A stretch of DNA of 52,228 nt from Actinomycetota bacterium. Lineage in GTDB: Bacteria; Actinomycetota; Actinomycetes; S36-B12; UBA5976. Positions 45,248 through 52,228 of the stretch are shown here, piece after piece. The first letter of the stretch is position 1, and each line of letters begins with the position of its first letter. A model generated the notes under the pieces. The model was given only the letters and a program-made list of their open reading frames with translations. It did not search any database and was not told where the DNA came from. The stretch lies in contig SXYE01000052.1 of assembly GCA_005789325.1 (NCBI GenBank), positions 1 through 52,228 of the forward strand, read 5' to 3'. The translations under genes and the position numbers were made by a program.

Positions 45248-46914
45248 TAAAAAAATATCTTTTACTTTTTCTAGCCTTAGTGGTAGTCGGATGTGGATCG
45301 ATCCCACAACAGAGTTCAATAAAAGAAGGCGCAAATCTCGGAGCTGTATCTGTTGGTTCAATTGTTCGAGTTATTGCAAGTAGCCCAGAGCCAGGAATGT
45401 CACCAGAAGAAATTGTTTCTGGATTCTTAAACGCTTCAGCATCAAGTGATAATGATTTTAAAATTGCCCGGGAGTATTTGATTCCCGATTTGCAAAATAT
45501 TTGGCAGCCAACTCAAGAAATTAATGTTTATGAAGGTCAGGGAAGATTAAACACTTTACAAGAAAACACAGTTGTTTTCTCAGCTCCGCTATATGCGACC
45601 ATTGATAGTAAATCAAGATTGACTTTGAGTGAACCTAATGCGCAATTAACTCAAGAATTTAATCTAATTCAGGTTAATAATGAGTGGAGAATTAATTTAA
45701 AAAATGACAATTTATTGATTTCTAAAGTTGACTTGAACAGAAGTTTTACTTCCTATCCTTTGTGGTTTCCTGATAGTTCACTAAAAACTCTTGTTCCCGA
45801 TCATGTGGTATTACCAAAATCAATGACAGGCAATGCCACAAGACTTATGCAGTTGTTGTTGGGCGGACCTGGGGAAAACTTAATGGGTGGCGTTAATACC
45901 GCTTTCCCAATTGGAACAACACTTGCTATTAATTCAGTTCCAGTAAGTAGTGGATTGGCCACCGTTTCGCTAAACGAAGCTGCTTTAGGGGCAGAGCCGT
46001 TTATGCGAGAACTTATCTCGGCCCAGATTGTTAAAACTCTTTCAAGTGTTCAAGAAATAAGTGCGGTAAGAATAAATGTTGGCAGCCAACCATTAATTGT
46101 TCCAAACACTCCAATTCGTCAGAATATTTCCTTGTGGGATAAGTTCTCCCCAGATTTTGGAAGAACAAATGACGCTTTAGCAATTGCTGATGGAAAAATA
46201 GTCAGATTAGCTCCCGACTTAGTCGAACCAATTACAAATCCATATTTTAATTCTGAAAATTGGTTTGCAGCAGTTGAAAATCGAGAAAAAAATGTTTTAG
46301 CTGGTGTGAATGTAGATCGAACAAGACTTGTTGTTGAAACCGCAAATATGAATGGGGTTAAAAGATCATCAGTAAGCGGTCAAGGATTAAGAGTGCCTAA
46401 AACCGATGTCTACGGAGCAGTATGGGTAACTGGGATTAACCAAGTATCAGTCATTCAAAATAACAAATTACTTAATGTTTCAATATCTGAAGTTGATAAA
46501 CAAAATATAATTGACGTGATCCCATCACCTGATGGAGTTCGCGTCGCAATAATTTTGAATACAGTTTATGGTTCGGAATTAAGACTTGGAACCATTGTTC
46601 GGGATGAACAAAGTATTCAAATAAACTTTTTGAGAAAAGTTTTAAGAGATGGTTTTTCTGTAAATAACGCAACTTGGCAGGATGAAATTACATTGCTCTA
46701 TTTGGACAGCTCAGTGGATCCGGCAAATATCTATGCGGTTGACACATTCACAGGGTTATCAAAAATTCTTTACTCTCAAAGTGGAGCAACTAATATTGCC
46801 GGTGTGACAAAAAAACCTTTACTTCTGACTTTGGTCACAGACATTGTTCTTGAAAGAGTGAGCGGTAATTGGATCGAGCGAGGCGAATTAATAAACGCTA
46901 CCTACCCAGGGTAA
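45244..46914 (+). CDS. lpqB: Lipoprotein LpqB
   Basis: 556 residues. Signal peptide ending in VVVG-C17, so lipid-anchored; MSPEEIVSGFLNASASS is the typical N-terminal LpqB segment, a GerMN domain covers about 200-280 (MQLLLGGPGENLMGGV, then FPIGTTL), and the C-terminal half is a beta-propeller-like region (about 300-545). LpqB interacts with the MtrB sensor domain and affects MtrA phosphorylation. It completes the conserved mtrA-mtrB-lpqB operon with 4-bp overlaps. Confidence 0.94.
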   Translation: MIKKYLLLFLALVVVGCGSIPQQSSIKEGANLGAVSVGSIVRVIASSPEPGMSPEEIVSGFLNASASSDNDFKIAREYLIPDLQNIWQPTQEINVYEGQGRLNTLQENTVVFSAPLYATIDSKSRLTLSEPNAQLTQEFNLIQVNNEWRINLKNDNLLISKVDLNRSFTSYPLWFPDSSLKTLVPDHVVLPKSMTGNATRLMQLLLGGPGENLMGGVNTAFPIGTTLAINSVPVSSGLATVSLNEAALGAEPFMRELISAQIVKTLSSVQEISAVRINVGSQPLIVPNTPIRQNISLWDKFSPDFGRTNDALAIADGKIVRLAPDLVEPITNPYFNSENWFAAVENREKNVLAGVNVDRTRLVVETANMNGVKRSSVSGQGLRVPKTDVYGAVWVTGINQVSVIQNNKLLNVSISEVDKQNIIDVIPSPDGVRVAIILNTVYGSELRLGTIVRDEQSIQINFLRKVLRDGFSVNNATWQDEITLLYLDSSVDPANIYAVDTFTGLSKILYSQSGATNIAGVTKKPLLLTLVTDIVLERVSGNWIERGELINATYPG

Positions 46915-46940
46915 TTAACCACAGTTAGAAGTTTTCCACA
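46915..46940 (+). promoter_or_regulatory. Two DnaA-box-like 9-mers, 17 bp apart
   Basis: TTAACCACA (46915-46923) and TTTTCCACA (46932-46940) each differ by one base from the DnaA box TTATCCACA and lie on the same strand between lpqB and comF. The shared core is CCACAGTT. Binding is inference; a chance repeat is possible in AT-rich DNA. Confidence 0.3.
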
Positions 46941-46991
46941 GTTTAGGAAATTTCGGTGGGGTAGATTCATTTGATTCGTCACACTTTATGA

Positions 46992-47627
46992 ATGAATAGT
47001 AAAAGCTTCATAAAAGACTTTACAGATCTAATTAGCCAAAAGTATTGCTTTTATTGTGGAAAAATCGAAGAAGTAATTTGCGCAAAATGTATCATGCTTC
47101 AAATTAATAATCCAAAAATGCATTTTATAGATAATATTCCTGTTTTATCGTTAATGAAAAATGATCACATAGTTACGGGTTTAATTGTTGCATACAAAGA
47201 TCAAGGTGTTTCTACTCTAAAAGAACCATTTGCACGTATTTTGTCATTTGGTTTAAAGCATTATTCAAAACACAAAAATATGAGAGTTGTAAACGTCCCA
47301 AGCTCTGCAAAAGCAATTCAAAAAAGAGGCTTAGATCCGATAGGTTTGATGACTGAGACAGCTTGTGAGCTTTCAGGCAAAAGATTCAAATTTGATAAGG
47401 ATTTATTGGTAAGTAACAAAAGTAGAAAAGATCAAGCTGATCTAAATTTCAAAGAACGCAAACTAAATATGCAAAATGCTTTTAAAGCCAATCATTTTGA
47501 AGAAAAACCTGTTTTGATAATTGATGATTTAACAACTACTGGTTCATCACTTCTTTCCAGCATCACCGCATTGAAACAAAGCAATATCAAGGTTGAAGCT
47601 TGTGTCGTTTTGGTTTCTGGTGACTAA
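46992..47627 (+). CDS. comF: ComF family phosphoribosyltransferase-like protein
   Basis: 211 residues. N-terminal zinc knuckle CFYCGKIEEVICAKC, then a phosphoribosyltransferase domain with VVNVPSSAKAIQKRG and the PRPP-loop VLIIDDLTTTGSSL. ComF proteins support DNA uptake in competent bacteria, but in actinobacteria the gene usually sits beside lpqB/hpf without other competence genes, as here. The first ATG at 46988 hits a stop after three codons, so 46992 is used. Confidence 0.88.
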   Translation: MNSKSFIKDFTDLISQKYCFYCGKIEEVICAKCIMLQINNPKMHFIDNIPVLSLMKNDHIVTGLIVAYKDQGVSTLKEPFARILSFGLKHYSKHKNMRVVNVPSSAKAIQKRGLDPIGLMTETACELSGKRFKFDKDLLVSNKSRKDQADLNFKERKLNMQNAFKANHFEEKPVLIIDDLTTTGSSLLSSITALKQSNIKVEACVVLVSGD

Positions 47628-47720
47628 ATCCTGATTCTTTGTGTTGGCCTTGAATTAACTTCGTCTTAGGGCATTAAGGTGGAAGTAAGGCACTTTCAAA
47701 AAAAGTGAGTGAGGTCCATC

Positions 47721-48083
47721 GTGGAAATTGTTATTCATGGCAGGCACGCAGATATCGAGGACACTTTCAAAAACCACGTCTTAAAGCAAAGTTCTCGACT
47801 TGAAAAATTTGGAGTAAAGATTGCTTTGCTAGATGTTGAGGTGACACATCGGGAAAATAAAAGACAGAAAAAAGTTGAATTTCAGGTTGACTTAATTGCT
47901 AAAGGAGCGGGCACCAATCTTCGTTCACAGGCCGAAGGTTCCGATATGAATTTATGTTTGGATCATGCGATTAAGCGGTTAGAGGAACAATTGCGTCGAA
48001 CTGCCGATAGACGAAGATTCCACCGCCATCGGGAGGATTCTGTTTTATCTGCTGCTGATGTGAGCAAACTAAAGGGAATATAG
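47721..48083 (+). CDS. hpf: Ribosome hibernation factor HPF/YfiA, short form
   Basis: 120 residues from GTG 47721, which has GAGGT 5 nt upstream; a GTG at 47709 would add four residues. VEIVIHGRHADIEDTFKNHV and the conserved VEFQVDL-AEGSDMNLCLDHAIKRLEEQLRR region (core DMNLCLDHAIKRLEEQ) make up the ribosome-binding domain. Most actinobacterial HPFs are long-form, with a C-terminal dimerisation domain for 100S ribosomes. Here the gene ends about ten residues past the basic RRFHRHRE linker, so that domain is missing and dimer formation is unlikely by this route. Confidence 0.9.
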   Translation: MEIVIHGRHADIEDTFKNHVLKQSSRLEKFGVKIALLDVEVTHRENKRQKKVEFQVDLIAKGAGTNLRSQAEGSDMNLCLDHAIKRLEEQLRRTADRRRFHRHREDSVLSAADVSKLKGI

Positions 48084-48165
48084 GACTTTAATTTAGTGGC
48101 GCAAAGCAATTGCGTAACATAGGTAATGGCTTATTTCGTTGACGAGACATTAGAGGATATTAATC

Positions 48166-50862
48166 GTGGTTTTAGTGCTTGACAAGATTCTTCGTGCCGG
48201 TGAAGGTCGCGTTTTAAAGAAACTTGAAAGTCTTGCTAGGCAAGTAAATGCACTGGAGTCTGATTTAAAAAATTTAACAGATGAGCAACTTAAGTCTTTA
48301 ACCTCTTCATATAAGCAAAGAGTTAGTCAAGGCGAATCACTAGATGATTTATTGCCTGAAGCATTTGCAACAGTTAGAGAAGCGTCCCTTCGAGTTTTAG
48401 GACAAAGGCACTACGACGTTCAATTAATGGGTGGTGCCGCACTTCACTTAGGAAATATTTCCGAAATGAAAACTGGTGAAGGTAAAACTTTAGTATCAAC
48501 TCTTCCTGCTTATTTAAATGCGCTTAGCGGTAAAGGTGTGCACGTTGTAACAGTAAATGATTACTTAGCTCATCGAGACGCCGAATGGATGGGAAGAATT
48601 CATAGGTTCTTAGGTCTTACTGTTGGAACAATTAGTCCAAACATGGACACCATGGAACGTCGTGAAGCTTATCTATGTGACATAACTTATGGAACAAATA
48701 ATGAATTTGGATTTGATTATTTAAGAGACAACATGGCTTGGTCTCCAACGGATCGCGTACAACGTGGTTACAACTTTGCAATAGTCGACGAAGTTGATTC
48801 GATTTTGATTGATGAAGCACGAACACCATTGATTATTAGTGGACCGGTAGAAGGCTCGAATGCCTATTACAAAGATTTTGCTCGAATTGTGAGCAACATG
48901 CAACCTGGTAGAGATTATGAAGTGGACATAAGGAAAAGAACTGTTGGAGTATTAGAAGAAGGTATTGCCACAGTTGAAAAAGCATTAAAAATTGATAACT
49001 TATACGAATCTATTAACACGCCCTTAATTGGATTTTTGAATAACGCAATAAAAGCTAAAGAACTTTTTAAACGTGATAAAGACTATGTAATTTTAAATGG
49101 GGAAGTTTTAATTGTTGATGAGCACACAGGCCGTATGTTGCAGGGTCGTAGATATAACGAAGGAATGCATCAAGCAATTGAGGCAAAAGAAAATGTTGAG
49201 ATCAAGTCAGAAAACCAAACCCTAGCAACAATTACATTACAAAATTACTTCAGAATGTATTCAAAACTTTCTGGTATGACTGGAACAGCAATGACAGAGG
49301 CAGCTGAATTTGACAAGATTTACAAATTGGGTGTTGTTCAAATTCCAACGAACAAATCAATGATTCGAAAAGATCAATCAGATTTGATTTATAGAACTGA
49401 AGAAGCAAAATTTATAGCAGTTGTTGAAGACCTATATGCACGACACGAAAAGGGTCAGCCTGTTTTAGTTGGAACAACAAGTGTTGAAAGATCTGAATAT
49501 TTAAGTGGGTTATTAAAAAAACGTGGGATTCCACATGAAGTATTGAATGCTAAGAATCATGAACGAGAAGCAGCAATAGTTGCCCAAGCTGGTCGTAAAG
49601 GTTCTGTAACAGTTGCAACAAATATGGCTGGGCGTGGAACTGACATCATGCTTGGCGGAAATCCTGAATTCTTAGCCAATGCTGCTGTAGTTCAAAAAGG
49701 TTTTGATCCAGATGATGACTTAGATGCATACAACAAGGCCTATTTAGAAGAAGTGAAGCTTGCATCTCAAAGGGTTGCCGCTGAACACGACGAAGTTTCA
49801 GCACTGGGTGGACTTTATGTTTTGGGAACTGAACGTCATGAATCAAGACGCATTGATAACCAATTAAGAGGACGATCAGGTCGTCAAGGAGATCCTGGCG
49901 AATCTAGATTTTATTTATCTTTACAAGACGAACTTATGCGCAGATTTAAAGGTGAACTAGTTGATGCTTTCTTAAGAAGATTTAATGTTCCAGACGATGT
50001 TCCAATTGAGGCCAAGATGGTTACAACAGCCATCAGAAATGCTCAAACCCAAGTTGAACAACAAAACTTTGAAATTAGAAAAAATGTACTCAAGTATGAC
50101 GAAGTTTTGAACAAACAACGACAGGTAATTTATGCCGAAAGAGCAAAAGTTCTTGAGGGACAGGATCTTTCAGCTCAAATCTTAGAATTTATTGACGAAA
50201 CTGTTCAAGCCTATGTGCTGGCAGCAACAAGTGAAGGTTATCCAGAGCAATGGGACCTAGATCAATTAATGATGGCTTTGAAGAACTTGTATCCGACTGC
50301 CATTTCACTCGAGACTTTAAGACAACAAAATGGGGGAACAATTGATCAAGATATTCTTCTGGAAGCGCTTAGAAAAGATGCGGCACAAGCTTATCGAACC
50401 AGGGAAGCACTTCTAACACCAAAAGTTATGCGCGAATTAGAACGACAAGTTGTTTTGAGTGTTTTTGATAGAAAATGGCGTGAACATCTTTATGAGATGG
50501 ATTACTTGCAAGAAGGAATTGGGCTTCGAGCAATGGGTCAAAGAGATCCGTTGGTTGAGTACCAAAAAGAAGGTTATGACTTATTTGTGGCAATGATGGA
50601 TGCAATTAAGGAACAAGTTGTTGGATTTACATTTAATGCCCAAGTTCAAGTTCAGGAAAACCAACAATCGGTTGAGGCAAAAGGTTTCACTAAAGTTGAG
50701 AAACAACAAAACCTTTCCTATAGTGCCCCTTCAATTGATGGCGAAGAAGCAAGTACTCAACCAGTTGTTAAGCAAAGAACCGTTGTTGAAGTTGGAAGAA
50801 ACGAACAATGTCCTTGTGGTTCTGGCAAAAAATACAAGCGTTGTCACGGTTTAAGTAGTTAA
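48166..50862 (+). CDS. secA: Protein translocase ATPase SecA
   Basis: 898 residues, full length. Walker A region [54 protein letters not shown] (DEAD-type), [36 protein letters not shown], and a C-terminal zinc motif [14 protein letters not shown] that binds SecB or ribosomes. It drives export of unfolded proteins through SecYEG. GTG start with AGAGGA 9 nt upstream. Its stop overlaps that of the Rv3235-type gene by 4 bp. Confidence 0.98.
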   Translation: MVLVLDKILRAGEGRVLKKLESLARQVNALESDLKNLTDEQLKSLTSSYKQRVSQGESLDDLLPEAFATVREASLRVLGQRHYDVQLMGGAALHLGNISEMKTGEGKTLVSTLPAYLNALSGKGVHVVTVNDYLAHRDAEWMGRIHRFLGLTVGTISPNMDTMERREAYLCDITYGTNNEFGFDYLRDNMAWSPTDRVQRGYNFAIVDEVDSILIDEARTPLIISGPVEGSNAYYKDFARIVSNMQPGRDYEVDIRKRTVGVLEEGIATVEKALKIDNLYESINTPLIGFLNNAIKAKELFKRDKDYVILNGEVLIVDEHTGRMLQGRRYNEGMHQAIEAKENVEIKSENQTLATITLQNYFRMYSKLSGMTGTAMTEAAEFDKIYKLGVVQIPTNKSMIRKDQSDLIYRTEEAKFIAVVEDLYARHEKGQPVLVGTTSVERSEYLSGLLKKRGIPHEVLNAKNHEREAAIVAQAGRKGSVTVATNMAGRGTDIMLGGNPEFLANAAVVQKGFDPDDDLDAYNKAYLEEVKLASQRVAAEHDEVSALGGLYVLGTERHESRRIDNQLRGRSGRQGDPGESRFYLSLQDELMRRFKGELVDAFLRRFNVPDDVPIEAKMVTTAIRNAQTQVEQQNFEIRKNVLKYDEVLNKQRQVIYAERAKVLEGQDLSAQILEFIDETVQAYVLAATSEGYPEQWDLDQLMMALKNLYPTAISLETLRQQNGGTIDQDILLEALRKDAAQAYRTREALLTPKVMRELERQVVLSVFDRKWREHLYEMDYLQEGIGLRAMGQRDPLVEYQKEGYDLFVAMMDAIKEQVVGFTFNAQVQVQENQQSVEAKGFTKVEKQQNLSYSAPSIDGEEASTQPVVKQRTVVEVGRNEQCPCGSGKKYKRCHGLSS

Positions 50863-51338
50863 GCAACTAACAACTGAGTGCAGCGCCACCTATCGTTTTC
50901 AGCCTCAAGTCTTAAACCCATCCCTCGTCCTCTAAAACCTTTTTGAATCACAGCTGTGGCTTCAATGATTTTTTCACTCGTATTTTCGATTCTTAGACAA
51001 CGCACGAAAGGTCTGGCTCTTTTGGCATGAAGTTCCAGTTTTGGTTGAACTTGTCTGTCAATTTCTCGGTAAACATCAAATGAAACCCATCTCATTAGTT
51101 GAAAAACTGGACGCTCACCGATTAACACTTCAGCAATACCGGTGGCTAATTGTTTTGTCCAAGCTTCTGGTTCGGGCAGACCTTTAATGGTTTTGAATCC
51201 ATAATTAGGTTTGTTAGGCGTAATAGACATCTGTAAATCAATTTCTGTTTGCACCCATTGAGAGGCTTTAAGTTGAGTGGGGCGAAGATCCAACAAAATA
51301 TGGCCAACAATTTGCTTTTCACTTTTAACTATTTTCAA
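50859..51338 (-). CDS. Rv3235-type conserved actinobacterial protein
   Basis: 159 residues. The TTG start has AAGGGGA about 6 nt upstream. [29 protein letters not shown] (core [13 protein letters not shown]) and [21 protein letters not shown] match the Rv3235 family that lies beside secA in many actinobacteria. No known enzyme motif, membrane segment or signal peptide. Function unknown. Confidence 0.8.
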   Translation of the reverse strand: MKIVKSEKQIVGHILLDLRPTQLKASQWVQTEIDLQMSITPNKPNYGFKTIKGLPEPEAWTKQLATGIAEVLIGERPVFQLMRWVSFDVYREIDRQVQPKLELHAKRARPFVRCLRIENTSEKIIEATAVIQKGFRGRGMGLRLEAENDRWRCTQLLVA

Positions 51339-51458
51339 TTATTCCCCTTTGTAATATAAAAAAAAGTTCAAAGATTAAAGATGGATGATGGTAGAGGTTA
51401 AGTCAATGAAGGTAATCCTTTTGGACAAAAGCCAATGGTTATGAGATCAAATAAAGCA

Positions 51459-51472
51459 GGGCATATATGCCC
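51459..51472. promoter_or_regulatory. 14-bp perfect palindrome in a divergent gap
   Basis: GGGCATATATGCCC is a perfect dyad in the 177-bp gap between the divergent Rv3235-type gene and the next gene, 44 bp before its GTG. It is GC-capped in AT-rich surroundings, like an operator. No -35/-10 pair is clear, and no longer gene is visible in the gap. Confidence 0.35.
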
Positions 51473-51515
51473 CAATTTAATTGCGGCCTTTAGATAATTC
51501 ATTCAGAATGCAGGG

Positions 51516-52049
51516 GTGAAAGAAAATTACCTCTTTGAACTAGAAAGAAATCTGGAGCTACAAGCCTCAGGTTTTCTAATGCAAAAAGACAGTCTTTTAT
51601 TGCAATCACAAATTAGAACTGAGCAATTCCAAATTGGACTCTTTGATCGGGTAAGAGCCAATTTGAATCAGGAGATATGTGTTCAAATACTTGAGGGCCC
51701 CCAAATAATAGGCAAAGCCTTAGAGGTCGCTTTTGATCATCTTTGTGTGCAAGTTGGGATGAAAGAATTTGCAATTCCTATTTGGTCAATTGGGTTTATT
51801 AAGGGATTAACGAATAAAACCAGACAGGCAACAATTTTACAAAGTAAGTGGAGTATTAGTTCTTACCTAAGATCAAATTTGGTTGAAAAGAATCAGTTGG
51901 CTGTAAATATTGGTAAATCAATAATCCTAACCGGAAAAGTTGTAGGTGTATTCCAGGATAACTTCGATTTACAAAATATTGATGAGAAATATTCGATCCC
52001 CATAGCAAGAATTACCTATATTTCAAAAGATATTGATTTAAATGATTAA
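51516..52049 (+). CDS. Unrecognised protein with possible duplicated beta-barrel unit
   Basis: 177 residues; I do not recognise a named family. After an N-terminal helix (about 1-40) two stretches look alike: LNQEICVQILEGPQIIGKAL...FAIPIWSIGFIKGL (about 50-95) and KNQLAVNIGKSIILTGKVV...YSIPIARITYIS (about 123-172). Each has short beta strands, a central G-K and an I-P-[IA] end, as in Sm-like or small-barrel domains. Similar two-unit hypothetical proteins occur near Rv3235/SAF genes in other actinobacteria, from memory. GTG start without a spaced ribosome site. It overlaps the next gene by 8 bp. Confidence 0.7.
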   Translation: MKENYLFELERNLELQASGFLMQKDSLLLQSQIRTEQFQIGLFDRVRANLNQEICVQILEGPQIIGKALEVAFDHLCVQVGMKEFAIPIWSIGFIKGLTNKTRQATILQSKWSISSYLRSNLVEKNQLAVNIGKSIILTGKVVGVFQDNFDLQNIDEKYSIPIARITYISKDIDLND

Positions 52050-52228
52050 ATTTAAGAAGAAAGTGAAGTCTTCAAATCGGTTAAAGTTGAAAAAATCTCA
52101 AAGAATCTACATGACAATGGGAATTTGTATTTCTCTGCTTTCAAGTCTTGCCCTATTTTTAAATGCCCAGAATGCCAATAAAAGGCAACAAGTTTGGATA
52201 ACAAGTAAGGCAATTGCAGCTGGGGAAA
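52042..52228 (+). CDS. Partial gene, SAF-domain (CpaB/FlgA-like) membrane protein
   Basis: The first 62 codons are in the window; the right edge cuts the rest. A basic N-terminus (MIKFKKKVKSSNRLKLKK) is followed by one hydrophobic helix (about residues 26-42) and the segment QVWITSKAIAAGE, which matches the start of a SAF domain, as in CpaB/RcpC. Actinobacteria often have such a gene near the secA/Rv3235 block. The overlap with the preceding stop suggests coupled translation. The ATG is preceded only by coding sequence of the upstream gene. Confidence 0.65.
   Translation, partial: MIKFKKKVKSSNRLKLKKSQRIYMTMGICISLLSSLALFLNAQNANKRQQVWITSKAIAAGE

Noticed and set aside
51385..51444. Short frame with MKVILLDKSQWL, similar to the start of ribosomal protein L9
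   Set aside because: It stops after 19 codons and nothing L9-like follows in any frame, so the likeness is probably chance.
51434..51496. 20-codon frame across the palindrome at 51459-51472
   Set aside because: No ribosome binding site, and it overlaps another short frame; nothing supports translation.
1..52228. CRISPR arrays, insertion sequences, prophage, tRNA or rRNA genes
   Set aside because: No repeated spacer pattern, transposase, integrase or cloverleaf was seen; all gaps are under about 190 bases and are explained by promoters or short repeats.

Overview
The window is a gene-dense, visibly AT-rich stretch of an actinobacterial chromosome. The actinobacterial assignment rests on lineage markers: two WhiB-type regulators (one cut by the left edge), the mtrA-mtrB-lpqB block, an AccD5/AccE/Maf/AccA3 lipid carboxylase operon, a PerM-like protein behind sucCD, GuaB3, DUF3017, DUF3499 and an Rv3235-type protein beside secA. 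Strong A/T preference at third codon positions, very short intergenic gaps, many ATGA/GTGA/TAATG couplings and reduced proteins point to a streamlined low-GC actinobacterium. A freshwater acI/Nanopelagicales-type organism is my best guess; this is inference, because there is no rRNA here. I found no tRNA, rRNA, CRISPR array, insertion sequence, prophage or attachment site, and no gene-free stretch longer than about 190 bases.

Layout. (1) 1-3548: partial whiD-like gene divergent from a CarH/LitR-like MerR regulator, a LuxR-type regulator with a degenerate receiver, guaB3 and a small membrane protein. (2) 3545-7257: PIG-L deacetylase, PcrA/UvrD helicase and an M23 endopeptidase. (3) 7371-18169: central metabolism (sucC-sucD, purH, mdh, icd) mixed with membrane proteins (PerM-like, DMT transporter, DUF3017, CorC/HlyC-like) and trpS. 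(4) 18177-21634: an Sdh1-type succinate dehydrogenase operon. With sucCD, mdh and icd, much of the TCA cycle lies within 15 kb. (5) 21723-27781: accD5-accE-maf-accA3, divergent from birA, which biotinylates the carboxylase, and a shortened PurK-like gene. (6) 27782-34509: a surface glycopolymer locus with GT2, ABC permease, ABC ATPase, a CDP-alcohol phosphotransferase-like protein and a second GT2, flanked by two LCP transferases. (7) 34664-41990: DUF3048 lipoprotein, GDP-mannose synthesis genes (manC, manB, manA), whiB2, DUF3499, Trm112-like and sahH. (8) 41984-52228: a membrane protein, mtrA-mtrB-lpqB, comF, a short hpf, secA, an Rv3235-type gene, an unrecognised protein with a possible internal duplication, and a partial SAF-domain gene.

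Most of the window is conserved housekeeping, and I do not see a clear new multi-gene system. The points most worth a second look are: the PurK-like protein that lacks about 50 residues of the ATP-grasp core; the CarH-like regulator that keeps the B12 and adenosyl contacts but has Pro in DxHxxG; the CDP-alcohol phosphotransferase-like protein with His for the last motif Asp; the glycopolymer locus as a unit; a short HPF without the dimerisation domain; recurrent TANNNT boxes 6-7 nt before start codons (leaderless transcripts); and convergent gene pairs whose stops touch or overlap, with hairpins inside coding sequence, the best being a perfect 13-bp stem at 3571-3600.
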